A DNA stretch of 62,010 bases from assembly GCA_902522525.1 (NCBI GenBank), contig CABYVU010000007.1, positions 1 through 62,010 on the forward strand. Reading direction: 5' to 3'. Positions 37,720-45,955 of the stretch are shown one piece after another. Made by a program: the position numbers and the translations under genes. The first letter of the stretch is position 1. Each line of letters opens with the position of its first letter. The notes beneath the pieces were generated by a model. It searched no databases. It was not told the origin of the DNA and saw only the letters and a list, made by a program, of their open reading frames with translations. Source of the DNA: an uncultured Pelagibacteraceae bacterium (GTDB taxonomy: Bacteria; Pseudomonadota; Alphaproteobacteria; Pelagibacterales; Pelagibacteraceae).

Positions 37720-38727
37720 CTAAATTTTGACAAGCATTTTACCAATATTTTTACCGTTTAATAAATCAATAAATGACTTTGGAGCATTCTCTATTCCTTC
37801 GTAGATAGTTTCTTTAAATTTTATTTTACCATCTGCCAACCATTTTGACATTTCAGTTTCAAATGGCTCTCTTTCATTATCGTGATCAAAAATAAGAAAT
37901 CCTTTTATTGTAAGTCTTTTTACTAAAACATAAGCCATATTTTTCAAACCAGATCCAGGATTTGTTGCATTCATCTGTGAAATTCTTCCACAAATCACAA
38001 TACGACCATATGTTTTCATTTGGAAAATAGCGGACTCTAAAAAGTCTCCACCAACATTATCAAAATAAAGATCAAAACCATCAGGACAAATTTCCTTGAA
38101 ATGCAATACAAGGTTTTCTACTTTCTTATAATTAAAAGCATGATCAACTTTTAATTCATTTTTTAACCAATCAACTTTTTCATCAGACCCTGTGCTTGCA
38201 ATAACTTTACAACCAAGATTTTTTGCAATTTGGCAAACTGTAGATCCAACACTACCTCCAGCAGAGGAGACTAATATAGTTTGCCCAGATTTCAATTCTC
38301 CATGTTTGAAAAGTCCAATGTAAGCTGTATGACCTGTCATTCCAAGTGGACCCAAGTATGACTGTATAGGTATATCAATTGGTTTTAATTTCTTTAATTC
38401 ATCAGAACTACAAACAAATTTATCTCTCATACCAAGACTGCTGAATACTAAATCTCCAACACTAAAATTTTTATCATTTGAGAGTTCTACTTTACCAATT
38501 GCATACCCTTCCATTTCTTCACCGATTTTAAATGGTGGTTTATAATTTTTTCTCTCAGTCATTCTTGCACGCATGTATGGATCAACTGATATCCATGAAT
38601 TTGATACTAAAATATTTTTTTCATCATTAATTGAAATTTCTTTTGACTTTATTTCAAAATCTGTCTCTTGTGGTAAGCCGATTGGAATATAATTTTTTAA
38701 AGATACGTATTTACTAACAACAGACAT
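37720..38727 (-). CDS. Zinc-free NADP-dependent MDR oxidoreductase (CurA/leukotriene-B4 DH-like)
   Basis: The 335-residue medium-chain reductase has the WISVDPYMRARM motif near 46-57 typical of the CurA/prostaglandin reductase group. GPLGMTGHTAYIGL follows near 127, then the nucleotide site SSAGGSVGSTVCQIAKNLG (in part: AGGSVGS) and DLYFDNVGG. No zinc-ligand Cys cluster is present. Such enzymes reduce alkenals or alkenones with NADPH. It ends before the EamA gene and follows msrA by 1 base. Confidence 0.85.
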   Translation of the reverse strand: MSVVSKYVSLKNYIPIGLPQETDFEIKSKEISINDEKNILVSNSWISVDPYMRARMTERKNYKPPFKIGEEMEGYAIGKVELSNDKNFSVGDLVFSSLGMRDKFVCSSDELKKLKPIDIPIQSYLGPLGMTGHTAYIGLFKHGELKSGQTILVSSAGGSVGSTVCQIAKNLGCKVIASTGSDEKVDWLKNELKVDHAFNYKKVENLVLHFKEICPDGFDLYFDNVGGDFLESAIFQMKTYGRIVICGRISQMNATNPGSGLKNMAYVLVKRLTIKGFLIFDHDNEREPFETEMSKWLADGKIKFKETIYEGIENAPKSFIDLLNGKNIGKMLVKI

Positions 38728-38728
38728 T

Positions 38729-39307
38729 TTAAGACCCCCAAATAGTATTTAATATTGCTTCGCGTCTACATCCTTTTTTATATCTTAAGTAATTAAGAAA
38801 ATTTATTTGGTAATAATCTTGATGAACAGCCTCCGCAATATAAAATTTATCAAATTTTCTAACATAAGTTACTACTTTTTTTTTAAATTTTTTCTCTATT
38901 TCCTTAATACTATTTTCTATTAAGTTTTTTTGCTTATCATTTTGATAAAATGCCACTGATCTATAGCTATATCCTTTATCACAGAATTGTCCTGCAGCAT
39001 CAAAAGGATCAATATTAATCCAGAATTCTTCTAAAAGTTTTTCGTAGCTAACTACTTCTGGGATATATATGACCTCTATAACTTCAAAATGACCTGTGTT
39101 TCCATAAGTAACTTCTTTATATGTAGGATTTTCGGTAGTACCACCTGAGTATCCAGAAATTACTTTTGATACACCAAGAATATTTTCAAAAGACTCCTCC
39201 ATGCACCAAAAACATCCTCCAGCAAAATAAGCTCTTTCAAAATTTGGAGAATTGGCAAAGCTTATTGAAGAAATAAGAATGAAAATTATTGATAAAAGTT
39301 TTTTCAT
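38729..39307 (-). CDS. msrA: Periplasmic peptide methionine sulfoxide reductase A
   Basis: The 192-residue enzyme has a signal peptide of about 19 residues (ISFANS), then the active site FAGGCFWCMEE with catalytic Cys32 and the nearby Cys35. SGYSGGTTENPTYKEV and GHFEVIEV follow. It reduces S-methionine sulfoxide in exported proteins, which matters for an oxidised envelope. No MsrB domain is fused. A long hairpin ends on its start codon. Confidence 0.93.
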   Translation of the reverse strand: MKKLLSIIFILISSISFANSPNFERAYFAGGCFWCMEESFENILGVSKVISGYSGGTTENPTYKEVTYGNTGHFEVIEVIYIPEVVSYEKLLEEFWINIDPFDAAGQFCDKGYSYRSVAFYQNDKQKNLIENSIKEIEKKFKKKVVTYVRKFDKFYIAEAVHQDYYQINFLNYLRYKKGCRREAILNTIWGS

Positions 39308-39345
39308 TAAAGGTAGCTATCTTAATGATGATAGCTTACCTTTAA
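39307..39345 (-). promoter_or_regulatory. Long hairpin between fdh and msrA, ending on the msrA ATG
   Basis: TTAAAGGTAGCTATC pairs with GATAGC-T-TACCTTTAA with one bulged base and an 8-base loop: 15 pairs, unusually stable for this AT-rich genome. It lies 18 bases after the fdh stop, and its last base is the A of the msrA ATG. No long T run follows on the minus strand. It may act as a 3' stabiliser or terminator for fdh, and could limit msrA translation. Confidence 0.7.
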
Positions 39346-39363
39346 TAATTTATATTTAAAACT

Positions 39364-40563
39364 CTATTTTTTTTGATATTTTGCCGCTTCTTCTGAACCA
39401 CCGGTAGCGCTTCCTTTACTATAAGAATGCGCTCCCATTCCAGCTAATTGTCCGTCTTTAACAATCAAGTATTGATTACGTATTTCACTACCTTCAAAGA
39501 AACATTCCAATATTTCTCTTACACCATCAGCATATCTAGCTTGGGCAGATAGTGATGTTCCAGAAGTATGAGGTGTCATTCCATGGTTTGGCATTGTTCT
39601 CCACACGTGATCGTTTGGAGCTGGTTGAGGAAACCATACGTCTCCCGCATATCCACTTAATTGTCCACTCTTCAAGGCTTTTGCTATTGCGTCTCTATTA
39701 CAAATTTTACCCCTTGCAGTATTTACAATGTATGCACCTTTTTTCATTTTACCTATCATCTCATCATCAAATAAGTTTTCTGTTTCAGGATGCAGAGGAC
39801 AGTTGATTGTTACAACATCACATACTTTAACCATAGACTCCACAGTTTCATGGAAAGTAAGATTTAACTCCTTTTCAACTGACTCAGGTAATCTATGCCT
39901 ATCAAAATAGTGAAGATGAACATCAAATGGTTTCATTTTTCTGAGTGCATCTAAACCAATTCTTCCAGCTGCTACAGTTCCAATATGCATTCCCTCAACA
40001 TCGTACGATCTTTGAACAGCATCTGCAATATTCCATCCACCTTCATTAACGATTCGATGTTGGTTGTGGTAATCTCTAACAAGTGAAACTATCATCATTA
40101 CTATGTGCTCAGCAACTGATCTTGAGTTACAGAAAGTAACTTCTACGACATCAATTTTATGATCCATTGCTGCTTGTAAATCTACGTGATCTGAACCAAT
40201 TCCCGCAGTTATTGCCATTTTCAAGTTTTTTGCTTTTTCAATCTTTTCTTTTGTTAAATAATAAGGAAAGAATGGTTGAGAAATAACTATATCTGCATCG
40301 ACTATATGTTTATCAGCCTCGCATCCTTCTCCATCTTTACTATTAGTTACAACTAACTCATGACCATTGCTCTCTAAAAATTTTCTTAATCCTAATTCAC
40401 CAGATACACATCCTAATAATTCTCCTGGTGTGAAATCCCTACCTTTTGGACTAGGTAAAGTCATTCCATCAGGATATTTTTCTAATTTTGGAAGATCCGA
40501 TAAAGGGTAAGCTTTAGGCATACCACCTTTAGGATCATCATATAACACGCAAAGTACTTTCAT
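39364..40563 (-). CDS. fdh: NAD-dependent formate dehydrogenase
   Basis: The 399-residue protein matches the well-known single-subunit FDH of methylotrophs throughout: SQPFFPYYLT, TAGIGSDHVDL, EVTFCNSRSVAEHIVMM, GWNIADAVQRSYD, GTVAAGRIGLDAL (NAD site), DVHLHYFDRHRLP, NTARGK and HTSGTSLSAQARYADG. It oxidises formate to CO2 with NADH, needing no metal. An AGGAG lies 5 bases before the ATG. Formate may come from one-carbon oxidation of methyl compounds. Confidence 0.97.
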   Translation of the reverse strand: MKVLCVLYDDPKGGMPKAYPLSDLPKLEKYPDGMTLPSPKGRDFTPGELLGCVSGELGLRKFLESNGHELVVTNSKDGEGCEADKHIVDADIVISQPFFPYYLTKEKIEKAKNLKMAITAGIGSDHVDLQAAMDHKIDVVEVTFCNSRSVAEHIVMMIVSLVRDYHNQHRIVNEGGWNIADAVQRSYDVEGMHIGTVAAGRIGLDALRKMKPFDVHLHYFDRHRLPESVEKELNLTFHETVESMVKVCDVVTINCPLHPETENLFDDEMIGKMKKGAYIVNTARGKICNRDAIAKALKSGQLSGYAGDVWFPQPAPNDHVWRTMPNHGMTPHTSGTSLSAQARYADGVREILECFFEGSEIRNQYLIVKDGQLAGMGAHSYSKGSATGGSEEAAKYQKK

Positions 40564-40662
40564 TTTTTCTCCTAATATTTATGTTTTAAAATCTCTCTAT
40601 AGATATTTTCTTATTAAAGTGTAGCATAGAATTAGAACATCAATCAAACGAATAGTAGTTGA

Positions 40663-41124
40663 TTAGGGGTATTTCTTTTTAGCAACGAATTTATTCAGAA
40701 CAATTCCAAAGGCTATTATAATCAAACATCCCGTTAATATTGGGGAGAGTAAATAGTCAAACGATACTGAGCCCAATATGACTATAATAGGATTTCCTCC
40801 AGCTGGAGGGTGGGTTACATCTAGCAAAATCATCAATCCAACACCAAGACCTACCGCTAAAGGTATTGATATATAAATTGGTAACGGGATAAAATTATAA
40901 AATAGAATTCCAATTGTTGAAGTTACTAGATGACCAAATAATATATTTTTAGGTTTTGCAAATGGACTTTCTGGATAGCCATATAAAAGAACCATTGAGG
41001 ATCCAAATGATGCAATTAAAAAAAGTCCAAAATTAGTTTTATAAGTTAATAAAGTGAGAACACCAATTGTAATAGTCGAAAAAATTAATGCAAAAAAAGA
41101 TTTTAAAATTTTATCTTTATTCAT
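40663..41124 (-). CDS. HPP-family integral membrane protein
   Basis: The 153-residue protein has four to five membrane segments. Family marks are GASFGSSMVLLYGYPESPFAKPKN-like SFGSSMVLLYGYP near 40-52, the name-giving HPPAGG near 106 (DVTHPPAGGNPI) and LGVGLMILLD. Some plant and cyanobacterial HPP proteins move nitrite or other anions. It starts 0 bases after the IscU-like gene, so the two are probably co-transcribed. Substrate unknown. Confidence 0.85.
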   Translation of the reverse strand: MNKDKILKSFFALIFSTITIGVLTLLTYKTNFGLFLIASFGSSMVLLYGYPESPFAKPKNILFGHLVTSTIGILFYNFIPLPIYISIPLAVGLGVGLMILLDVTHPPAGGNPIIVILGSVSFDYLLSPILTGCLIIIAFGIVLNKFVAKKKYP

Positions 41125-41523
41125 TTATTGTATTACTTTTTTTAATGCTTTTATTGGAAGCGTTAAACATTCTTTTCTCGCATAATTTTTTTTATCAAAG
41201 AGTTTTTTAAACTCTTTCCATTCACTTGGAAATGATATATTTTTTTTATCATTAAACTGATCTAATAATTTTAAAAAATTTTTAATTTTATCTTTACTTT
41301 TTTTTTTAAAATTTTTTGTAGCTAAATTTGCAGATGCATTGCAATATATGCAAGATTGAGACTGATAAGAGAAATCTTTTATAACATTGTCTTTAATAAT
41401 TAAAAAAATTTCAATCTCATCACCACAAATTTGACTTTTATATTTCATTGAATGAGTGCAATTATTGATATGTTTATTATTTTTGGTATCAGAAGCTATT
41501 TTTAAAATATTTATATCCATCAA
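41125..41523 (-). CDS. IscU/SufU-like iron-sulfur scaffold protein
   Basis: The 132-residue protein carries three Cys in the scaffold arrangement: SQICGDE, SCIYCNASANL (an added Cys) and ARKECLTLP near the C-terminus. The GDE after the first Cys is usual in IscU/SufU. The N-terminal IDEHYxxPR segment of classical IscU is absent. It may build or carry an Fe-S cluster, or be a zinc-binding SufU-like partner. Neighbouring HPP gene is coupled. Confidence 0.75.
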   Translation of the reverse strand: MMDINILKIASDTKNNKHINNCTHSMKYKSQICGDEIEIFLIIKDNVIKDFSYQSQSCIYCNASANLATKNFKKKSKDKIKNFLKLLDQFNDKKNISFPSEWKEFKKLFDKKNYARKECLTLPIKALKKVIQ

Positions 41524-41598
41524 TTTGAGTATTTATTTGATTGTTATTATACAAATTTATATTTATATTTTCATACTTCTTAAATAAAAAAATAGCAC

Positions 41599-42504
41599 AT
41601 GCTAAACTTAAAAAATCCTAAAGTAGCTATCCCAATCGTTTTAATTGCTGGTATTTTTTGGTCATTTGGTCCATATGTTGTAAGACACATCGATCAGCCA
41701 GAAACAGTTCCTTGGCAATATTTATTTACTAGAGGAATAGTTATTTTTCTTTTGCTTAATATGTATTTGTTCCTCGAGGAAGGAAAAGAGTTTTATAAAA
41801 ATTATTTTAAAGTTGGTATATCAGGTCTAATTGGAGGTATTGGTCTTGGTACCGCAATGATAACATTTATATGGTCAATTACTAATACGACAGCAGCTAT
41901 CACTTTACTTTGTCTTGCGGCAATGCCATTTATAACAGCACTATTAGGATTTTTGTTTTTAAAAGAAAAAATCTCATTAACAGTATGGATTGCGATTGTA
42001 GTTGCAGCAGCGGGTATATGTATAATGGCTTTTGACAATTCAGGTAAAAATTCATTGCCAGGGCTTGTTTTTGGACTTATTTCTGCATTAGGTTTCTCAA
42101 TTTTTTCTGTTTCACTTAGATGGAGAAAAGAAACACCAAAATTTACTACTGTAGCATTTGCGGGATTGTTCTGTTTCATATTTTCTGCTGTAATACTTAT
42201 TTCGAACGATGCTAATTTTCTATCTAGTGGAAAAAATGAAGCCTTATTTGCTACTCATGGAACTCTAGTATGCATGGGTTTGATTTTGTACTCAATTGGA
42301 TCAAAAAATATTCCAGCAGCTGATCTAACTTTACTCTCACTTACTGAGGTAATAGGTGGAATATTCTGGGTGTGGTTACCATGGATGGGAATTAATGAAG
42401 TCCCATCGACGAATACTATTATTGGTGGATTTTTTATCTTTATGTCAATTTTTTACTATAGCCTCATTATGCAGTCTAATAGAAGATTTATAGGTTTAAA
42501 TTAA
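41599..42504 (+). CDS. EamA/DMT-family transporter
   Basis: The 301-residue protein has ten membrane segments in two EamA repeats. ITFIWSITNTTAAITLLCLAAMPFITALLGFLFLKEK (in part: LLGFLFLKEK) and SKNIPAADLTLLSLTEVIGGIFWVWL (in part: LTEVIGGIFWVWL) mark the repeat ends. It precedes the amidinotransferase gene by 1 base, so it is a good candidate to carry a substrate or product of that enzyme, such as glycine, arginine or a guanidino compound. That link is inference. Confidence 0.85.
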   Translation: MLNLKNPKVAIPIVLIAGIFWSFGPYVVRHIDQPETVPWQYLFTRGIVIFLLLNMYLFLEEGKEFYKNYFKVGISGLIGGIGLGTAMITFIWSITNTTAAITLLCLAAMPFITALLGFLFLKEKISLTVWIAIVVAAAGICIMAFDNSGKNSLPGLVFGLISALGFSIFSVSLRWRKETPKFTTVAFAGLFCFIFSAVILISNDANFLSSGKNEALFATHGTLVCMGLILYSIGSKNIPAADLTLLSLTEVIGGIFWVWLPWMGINEVPSTNTIIGGFFIFMSIFYYSLIMQSNRRFIGLN

Positions 42505-42505
42505 A

Positions 42506-43621
42506 ATGAATGATGAAAAAGTAATTGTTAATAGTTGGAATGAATGGGATCCACTGAAACATGTAATAGTAGGTAAAGCAGATGGTACTTGTATACCTGC
42601 CCCTGAGCCAGCATTAGATGCCAAAGTTCCAGAAGACAGCGATATGAGAGGAAAATTTGGTCCAAGAACTAAAGATACTGTAGATAAAGCAAATCAACTT
42701 TTAGATAATTTTTCAAATATATTAAAAAAAAGAGGGATTAAAGTTGATAGACCAGATCCAATTGATTTTAATCAAAAAACATCTACACCTGATTGGCAAG
42801 CAGAGACGATGTTTGGTTGCATGCCACCGAGAGATGTTTTGTTAACTGTAGGTAATGAAATTTTAGAGGCTACGATGAGTTATCGATGCCGATGGTTTGA
42901 ATATTTATGTTACCGACCACTTTTAAAACAATATTATAATTCAGATCCAAATATGAGACACGAATCTGCGCCTAAACCTAGATTAACTGATGAGGATTAT
43001 AGAGAGGATTACTTATCAGATAAAATTGGAATTCAAAAAAGACTGGAATGGACAGAAAATAAATATTTTGTAACCACTGAGGAGGAGCCACTATTTGATG
43101 CCGCTGACGTTTTAAGATTTGGTAAAGATTTAGTAGTACAACATGGCTTTACTACAAATTTAAAAGGAATTGATTGGTTAAAAAGACATTATAAAGATCA
43201 TAGGGTTCATGCTTTAAATTTTCCAGGTGATCCTTACCCAATTCATATAGATGCAACTTTTACACCTATCAAGGAGGGTTTAATAATTAACAATCCTCAA
43301 AGAAGACTTCCTAAAGAGCAAAGAAAATTGTTTGAAAATAACGGATGGGAAATTATTGATAGTGCTCAACCTGCACACAACGAGCCTCCTCCTCTATGTT
43401 ACTCTTCAACATGGCTATCAATGAATGTTTTAGTTTTAGATCCTAAAACTGTATGTGTAGAAAAAAGTGAAGTATACCAAGCAGAACAATTAGATAAATT
43501 AGGCATGGAGGTTGTTCCTGTTGAGCTTAGAGACGCTTATGCATTTGGAGGTGGATTACATTGTTGTACAGCAGATGTTTATAGAGAAGGTGAATTAAAA
43601 GATTATTTTCCAAAGCAATAA
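42506..43621 (+). CDS. Glycine amidinotransferase-like enzyme (AGAT family)
   Basis: The 371-residue protein shows NSWNEWDPLKHVIVGKADG at the N-terminus (in part: WNEWDPLKHVIVG), EEPLFDAADVLRFGKDL with the conserved Asp, HIDATFTPIKEG with the conserved His, and the catalytic Cys353 in GGGLHCCTAD. The set Cys-His-Asp is the AGAT triad. The typical reaction is arginine plus glycine to ornithine and guanidinoacetate; other amine acceptors occur in the family. It is followed 2 bases later by threonine aldolase. Confidence 0.92.
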   Translation: MNDEKVIVNSWNEWDPLKHVIVGKADGTCIPAPEPALDAKVPEDSDMRGKFGPRTKDTVDKANQLLDNFSNILKKRGIKVDRPDPIDFNQKTSTPDWQAETMFGCMPPRDVLLTVGNEILEATMSYRCRWFEYLCYRPLLKQYYNSDPNMRHESAPKPRLTDEDYREDYLSDKIGIQKRLEWTENKYFVTTEEEPLFDAADVLRFGKDLVVQHGFTTNLKGIDWLKRHYKDHRVHALNFPGDPYPIHIDATFTPIKEGLIINNPQRRLPKEQRKLFENNGWEIIDSAQPAHNEPPPLCYSSTWLSMNVLVLDPKTVCVEKSEVYQAEQLDKLGMEVVPVELRDAYAFGGGLHCCTADVYREGELKDYFPKQ

Positions 43622-43623
43622 TT

Positions 43624-44670
43624 GTGACTCAGATAAAAACAAAAAGAGAAAGAGTAAAATTTGCTTCAGATAATGTTACAGGTGCATGTCCAGAAGTCTT
43701 AAATGCAATTCTTAAAGCTAATCAGGATGATAAAACTCCATATGGTAATGATGAGTTGTCGAAAAACTTACAAAACAAATTTTCAGAAATATTTGAAAAA
43801 GAAGTTATAGTATTTCCAACAACATCAGGCACAGCAGCTAATGCTTTAGCCTTATCAACTATGACTCCTTCTTTTGGAAATATCTATTGCCATAGACTTT
43901 CCCATATAAATGTAGATGAATGTGGGGCTCCAGAATTTTATACTGGAGGTGCAAAGTTAGTTAATCTGGACGGTAATAATGGAAAAATAATAGCAGAGGA
44001 ACTAGATAGAAACATCTCTGGAAAAGGTGTTGTACATCATACTCAACCCTCATCAGTAAGTATTACCCAATTATGTGAGACAGGTGTTGCTTACAATTTA
44101 GATGAAATAAAAAAAATATCAGAAATTACTCATAAACATGATCTAAATATTCATATGGATGGTGCAAGATTTGCAAATGCGTTAGTTTCATTAAACTGTA
44201 CTCCAGCAGAAATGACATGGAAGTCTGGAATTGATGTACTTTCATTTGGAGCAACTAAAAATGGATGCCTAGCAGCAGAAGCCATTATTTTTTTTAAACC
44301 AGAGTTAGTTGGAAATTTACCTTTTTTAATGAAAAGAGCAGGGCATTTACTATCAAAGATGCGTTTTGTATCAGCTCAATTAGATGCTTATATCTCAAAT
44401 GAGGTTTGGTTAAAAAATGCGAAGCATGCAAATGCCATGGGAAAAAAATTAAGCCAAGGTTTACTGAAGTACAAAAATATTGAATTAGCTTACCCTACAG
44501 ATGCAAATGAAGTTTTTGTAAAAATACCAAAAAAAATAATTGATCAATTTAATTCGCATGGTTATAAAATTAACGATAACGAGTGGGAAGATAAAGCCGT
44601 TCGATTGGTTGCCGCCTGGAATACTCATCCAGATGATGTAGAATCGTTTTTAAATATAATTAAATCTTAA
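43624..44670 (+). CDS. ltaE: Low-specificity L-threonine aldolase
   Basis: The 348-residue PLP enzyme (GTG start) shows FASDNVTGACPEVL at the N-terminus, YGNDEL, GTAANALALS, IHMDGARFANALV and SFGATKNGCLAAEA with the PLP Lys in TKNG. It cleaves threonine to glycine and acetaldehyde. Next to the amidinotransferase it could supply the glycine acceptor. The gene ends 1 base before the convergent 75-residue gene. Confidence 0.93.
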   Translation: MTQIKTKRERVKFASDNVTGACPEVLNAILKANQDDKTPYGNDELSKNLQNKFSEIFEKEVIVFPTTSGTAANALALSTMTPSFGNIYCHRLSHINVDECGAPEFYTGGAKLVNLDGNNGKIIAEELDRNISGKGVVHHTQPSSVSITQLCETGVAYNLDEIKKISEITHKHDLNIHMDGARFANALVSLNCTPAEMTWKSGIDVLSFGATKNGCLAAEAIIFFKPELVGNLPFLMKRAGHLLSKMRFVSAQLDAYISNEVWLKNAKHANAMGKKLSQGLLKYKNIELAYPTDANEVFVKIPKKIIDQFNSHGYKINDNEWEDKAVRLVAAWNTHPDDVESFLNIIKS

Positions 44671-44671
44671 T

Positions 44672-44899
44672 TTAGCTAGGATTTTCTTTAAGGAAATTTA
44701 TATAATTTACTATTTCATTAAATTTTTCATCCTCAATATCTTTATAACTTGCATTAAATTTACTCTTTACGCAAATTGCGACATGTGCATAAGGATTTCT
44801 GCCTTTAGGATGATTAGGATGATTTGGAAGTTGTCCTTGTAAATAATCGCCAGCTTCCTGAATAATTTTCCACAGTTTACTTGCGTTTTCTTTGTTCAC
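44672..44899 (-). CDS. 75-residue protein of unknown function, parent of a downstream fragment
   Basis: The 75-residue soluble protein starts with GTG at 44899: NKENASKLWKIIQEAGDYLQG, then a basic NHPNHPKGRNPYAHVA stretch and an acidic FLKEN tail. No family is recognised. Its first 20 codons are duplicated, with one synonymous change, 1.8 kb downstream in the pseudogene at 46664-46732. A 34-codon ORF ends 4 bases inside its start (GTGA), giving possible coupling. Confidence 0.65.
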   Translation of the reverse strand: MNKENASKLWKIIQEAGDYLQGQLPNHPNHPKGRNPYAHVAICVKSKFNASYKDIEDEKFNEIVNYINFLKENPS

Positions 44900-45000
44900 A
44901 CTGTCCCATTTCTTGTTTTATCTAAACCTGGCATAGTCTGTGGCATAGTTATCCTATAAAATCCTACAACCCAAAACCAAGACTCTAAAAGCTTTCTCAT
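44896..45000 (-). CDS. Possible 34-residue peptide with a WF-VVGF motif
   Basis: An ATG at 45000 opens 34 codons ending in TGA inside the start of the 75-residue gene (GTGA overlap). The peptide has LLESWFWVVGFYRITMPQT, then PGLDKTRNGTV (each under 20 residues). A related reading frame at 47128-47208 shares 12 of 19 positions in that stretch, so the peptide is conserved in sequence even though the DNA has diverged. It could be a real small protein or the remains of a repeated element. No Shine-Dalgarno is seen. Confidence 0.35.
   Translation of the reverse strand: MRKLLESWFWVVGFYRITMPQTMPGLDKTRNGTV
44918..44950 (+). repeat. 33-bp repeat, copy A
   Basis: This 33-base stretch contains GGCATAGTCTGTGGCATAG and matches 46524-46556 at 31 of 33 positions. 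Internally it has TGGCATAG twice, 4 bases apart. It lies upstream of the 75-residue gene, within the 34-codon ORF. Confidence 0.75.
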
Positions 45001-45023
45001 TTAAAATCCATCTATCCAGGATA

Positions 45024-45230
45024 CTATTTGTCTCTTATTAATGTCATTGGAGTACAACAAGCACTTGCAACTAACCAAGTCAAGATTGCTTTATACCCTG
45101 TAGCACCATGTGTATTAATCGCATCCTTTGAGAAGTAGTCTGTTAGACCTGACATCCAAAATATAAATAACATCACAACGGACCAACCTGCAAAGTGAAT
45201 TAAAAATCTAGCAATCTTATTTTGTTTCAT
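45024..45230 (-). CDS. 68-residue membrane protein, last gene of the five-gene cassette
   Basis: The 68-residue protein has two membrane segments (about 14-28 and 45-62). The loop contains FSKDAINTHGATGYK, and the C-terminal ASACCTPMTLIRDK has a Cys pair. No family is recognised. The start overlaps the upstream 95-residue gene by 4 bases (ATGA), and all cassette genes are coupled this way. It is the final gene before the repeat zone. Confidence 0.65.
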   Translation of the reverse strand: MKQNKIARFLIHFAGWSVVMLFIFWMSGLTDYFSKDAINTHGATGYKAILTWLVASACCTPMTLIRDK

Positions 45231-45514
45231 TTGGGTCTTCTGTTAATAGCTTTAATGCAACAGAATATATAACTGGGGAACCATAGAAGAGCACAAGCAG
45301 CTACACCAAATATTCCAGAAAAAGCTATCACTCCAAGAATCATGTTTCCGCTACCAAACATATCCATCAATACATGTGATACAAATTTAAACTCTGGATT
45401 AAGTAATTCAAACCAAGCTAAACCACCAATTAAAGCGAAGGCAAATTTAAAAATAGATGGTCCTGGAAAATCTTTCCATTTTTCTAAATACCTGCTGTTT
45501 GCTTCACTTATCAT
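45227..45514 (-). CDS. 95-residue membrane protein of the cassette
   Basis: The 95-residue protein has two to three membrane segments (IFKFAFALIGGLAWFELL, MILGVIAFSGIFGVAACALLWF in part, SYIFCCIKAI). It has a basic C-terminus (NRRPK) and a Cys pair near the end. Its ATG overlaps the stop of the 53-residue gene by 1 base (TAATG). No homologue is recognised. It is rich in Gly and aromatic residues, like a small pore or assembly protein, but no role can be claimed. Confidence 0.65.
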   Translation of the reverse strand: MISEANSRYLEKWKDFPGPSIFKFAFALIGGLAWFELLNPEFKFVSHVLMDMFGSGNMILGVIAFSGIFGVAACALLWFPSYIFCCIKAINRRPK

Positions 45515-45675
45515 TATTTAAATCTTGGATCATTACGCCATTCTTCATCTGAATTGGTTTCATTCTTTTTTGATTTTTTATTCTTTTTACTTGAGCCATT
45601 GAACAAGGTCCAAATATAAGCACCTATTGTGAAGATGACTAACCCAAATAATATGTACCAAATAAATTCAAACAT
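45514..45675 (-). CDS. 53-residue single-helix membrane protein of the cassette
   Basis: The minus strand encodes 53 residues from the ATG at 45675: FIWYIIL-type helix (MFEFIWYILFGLVIFT), then a Lys/Asn/Glu-rich cytoplasmic tail ending EEWRNDPRFK. Its stop overlaps the ATG of the next gene by 1 base, and its start is 1 base after the upstream stop. The tail ending in Trp-Arg resembles that of the 40-residue protein at 48086-48208. Confidence 0.65.
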   Translation of the reverse strand: MFEFIWYILFGLVIFTIGAYIWTLFNGSSKKNKKSKKNETNSDEEWRNDPRFK

Positions 45676-45676
45676 T

Positions 45677-45955
45677 CTACACTTTCTTATGGAATTTGTT
45701 TAATATAACTGAGATACAGTTCCTTAAGCTCCACCAGGACCAAACAAACAATACAAATAAAATCCACCACACTATTGTTGCAATGTCATCATCCATTCCA
45801 AGAGTATCATCTAAGAATAATTGAACTAAATAAGAATTATGAGGATTGTTAGTCATTTCTAAGTTCCTGTAATAACCATCACGATCTAAAAAGAAAACAT
45901 ACAACGCTACAACAATTCCTATAATTAATGTTATATAGGTTGATATTTTTTTCAT
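45677..45955 (-). CDS. 92-residue two-helix membrane protein of the cassette
   Basis: The 92-residue protein has membrane segments at about 6-22 and 58-82. The intervening segment is acidic (LFLDDTLGMDDDIAT), and the second segment is Trp-rich (IVWWILFVLFVWSWWSLRN). The TTTLF-free polar ends carry KFHKKV. The ATG overlaps the upstream nuclease-like gene by 4 bases (ATGA). No family is recognised. Confidence 0.65.
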   Translation of the reverse strand: MKKISTYITLIIGIVVALYVFFLDRDGYYRNLEMTNNPHNSYLVQLFLDDTLGMDDDIATIVWWILFVLFVWSWWSLRNCISVILNKFHKKV

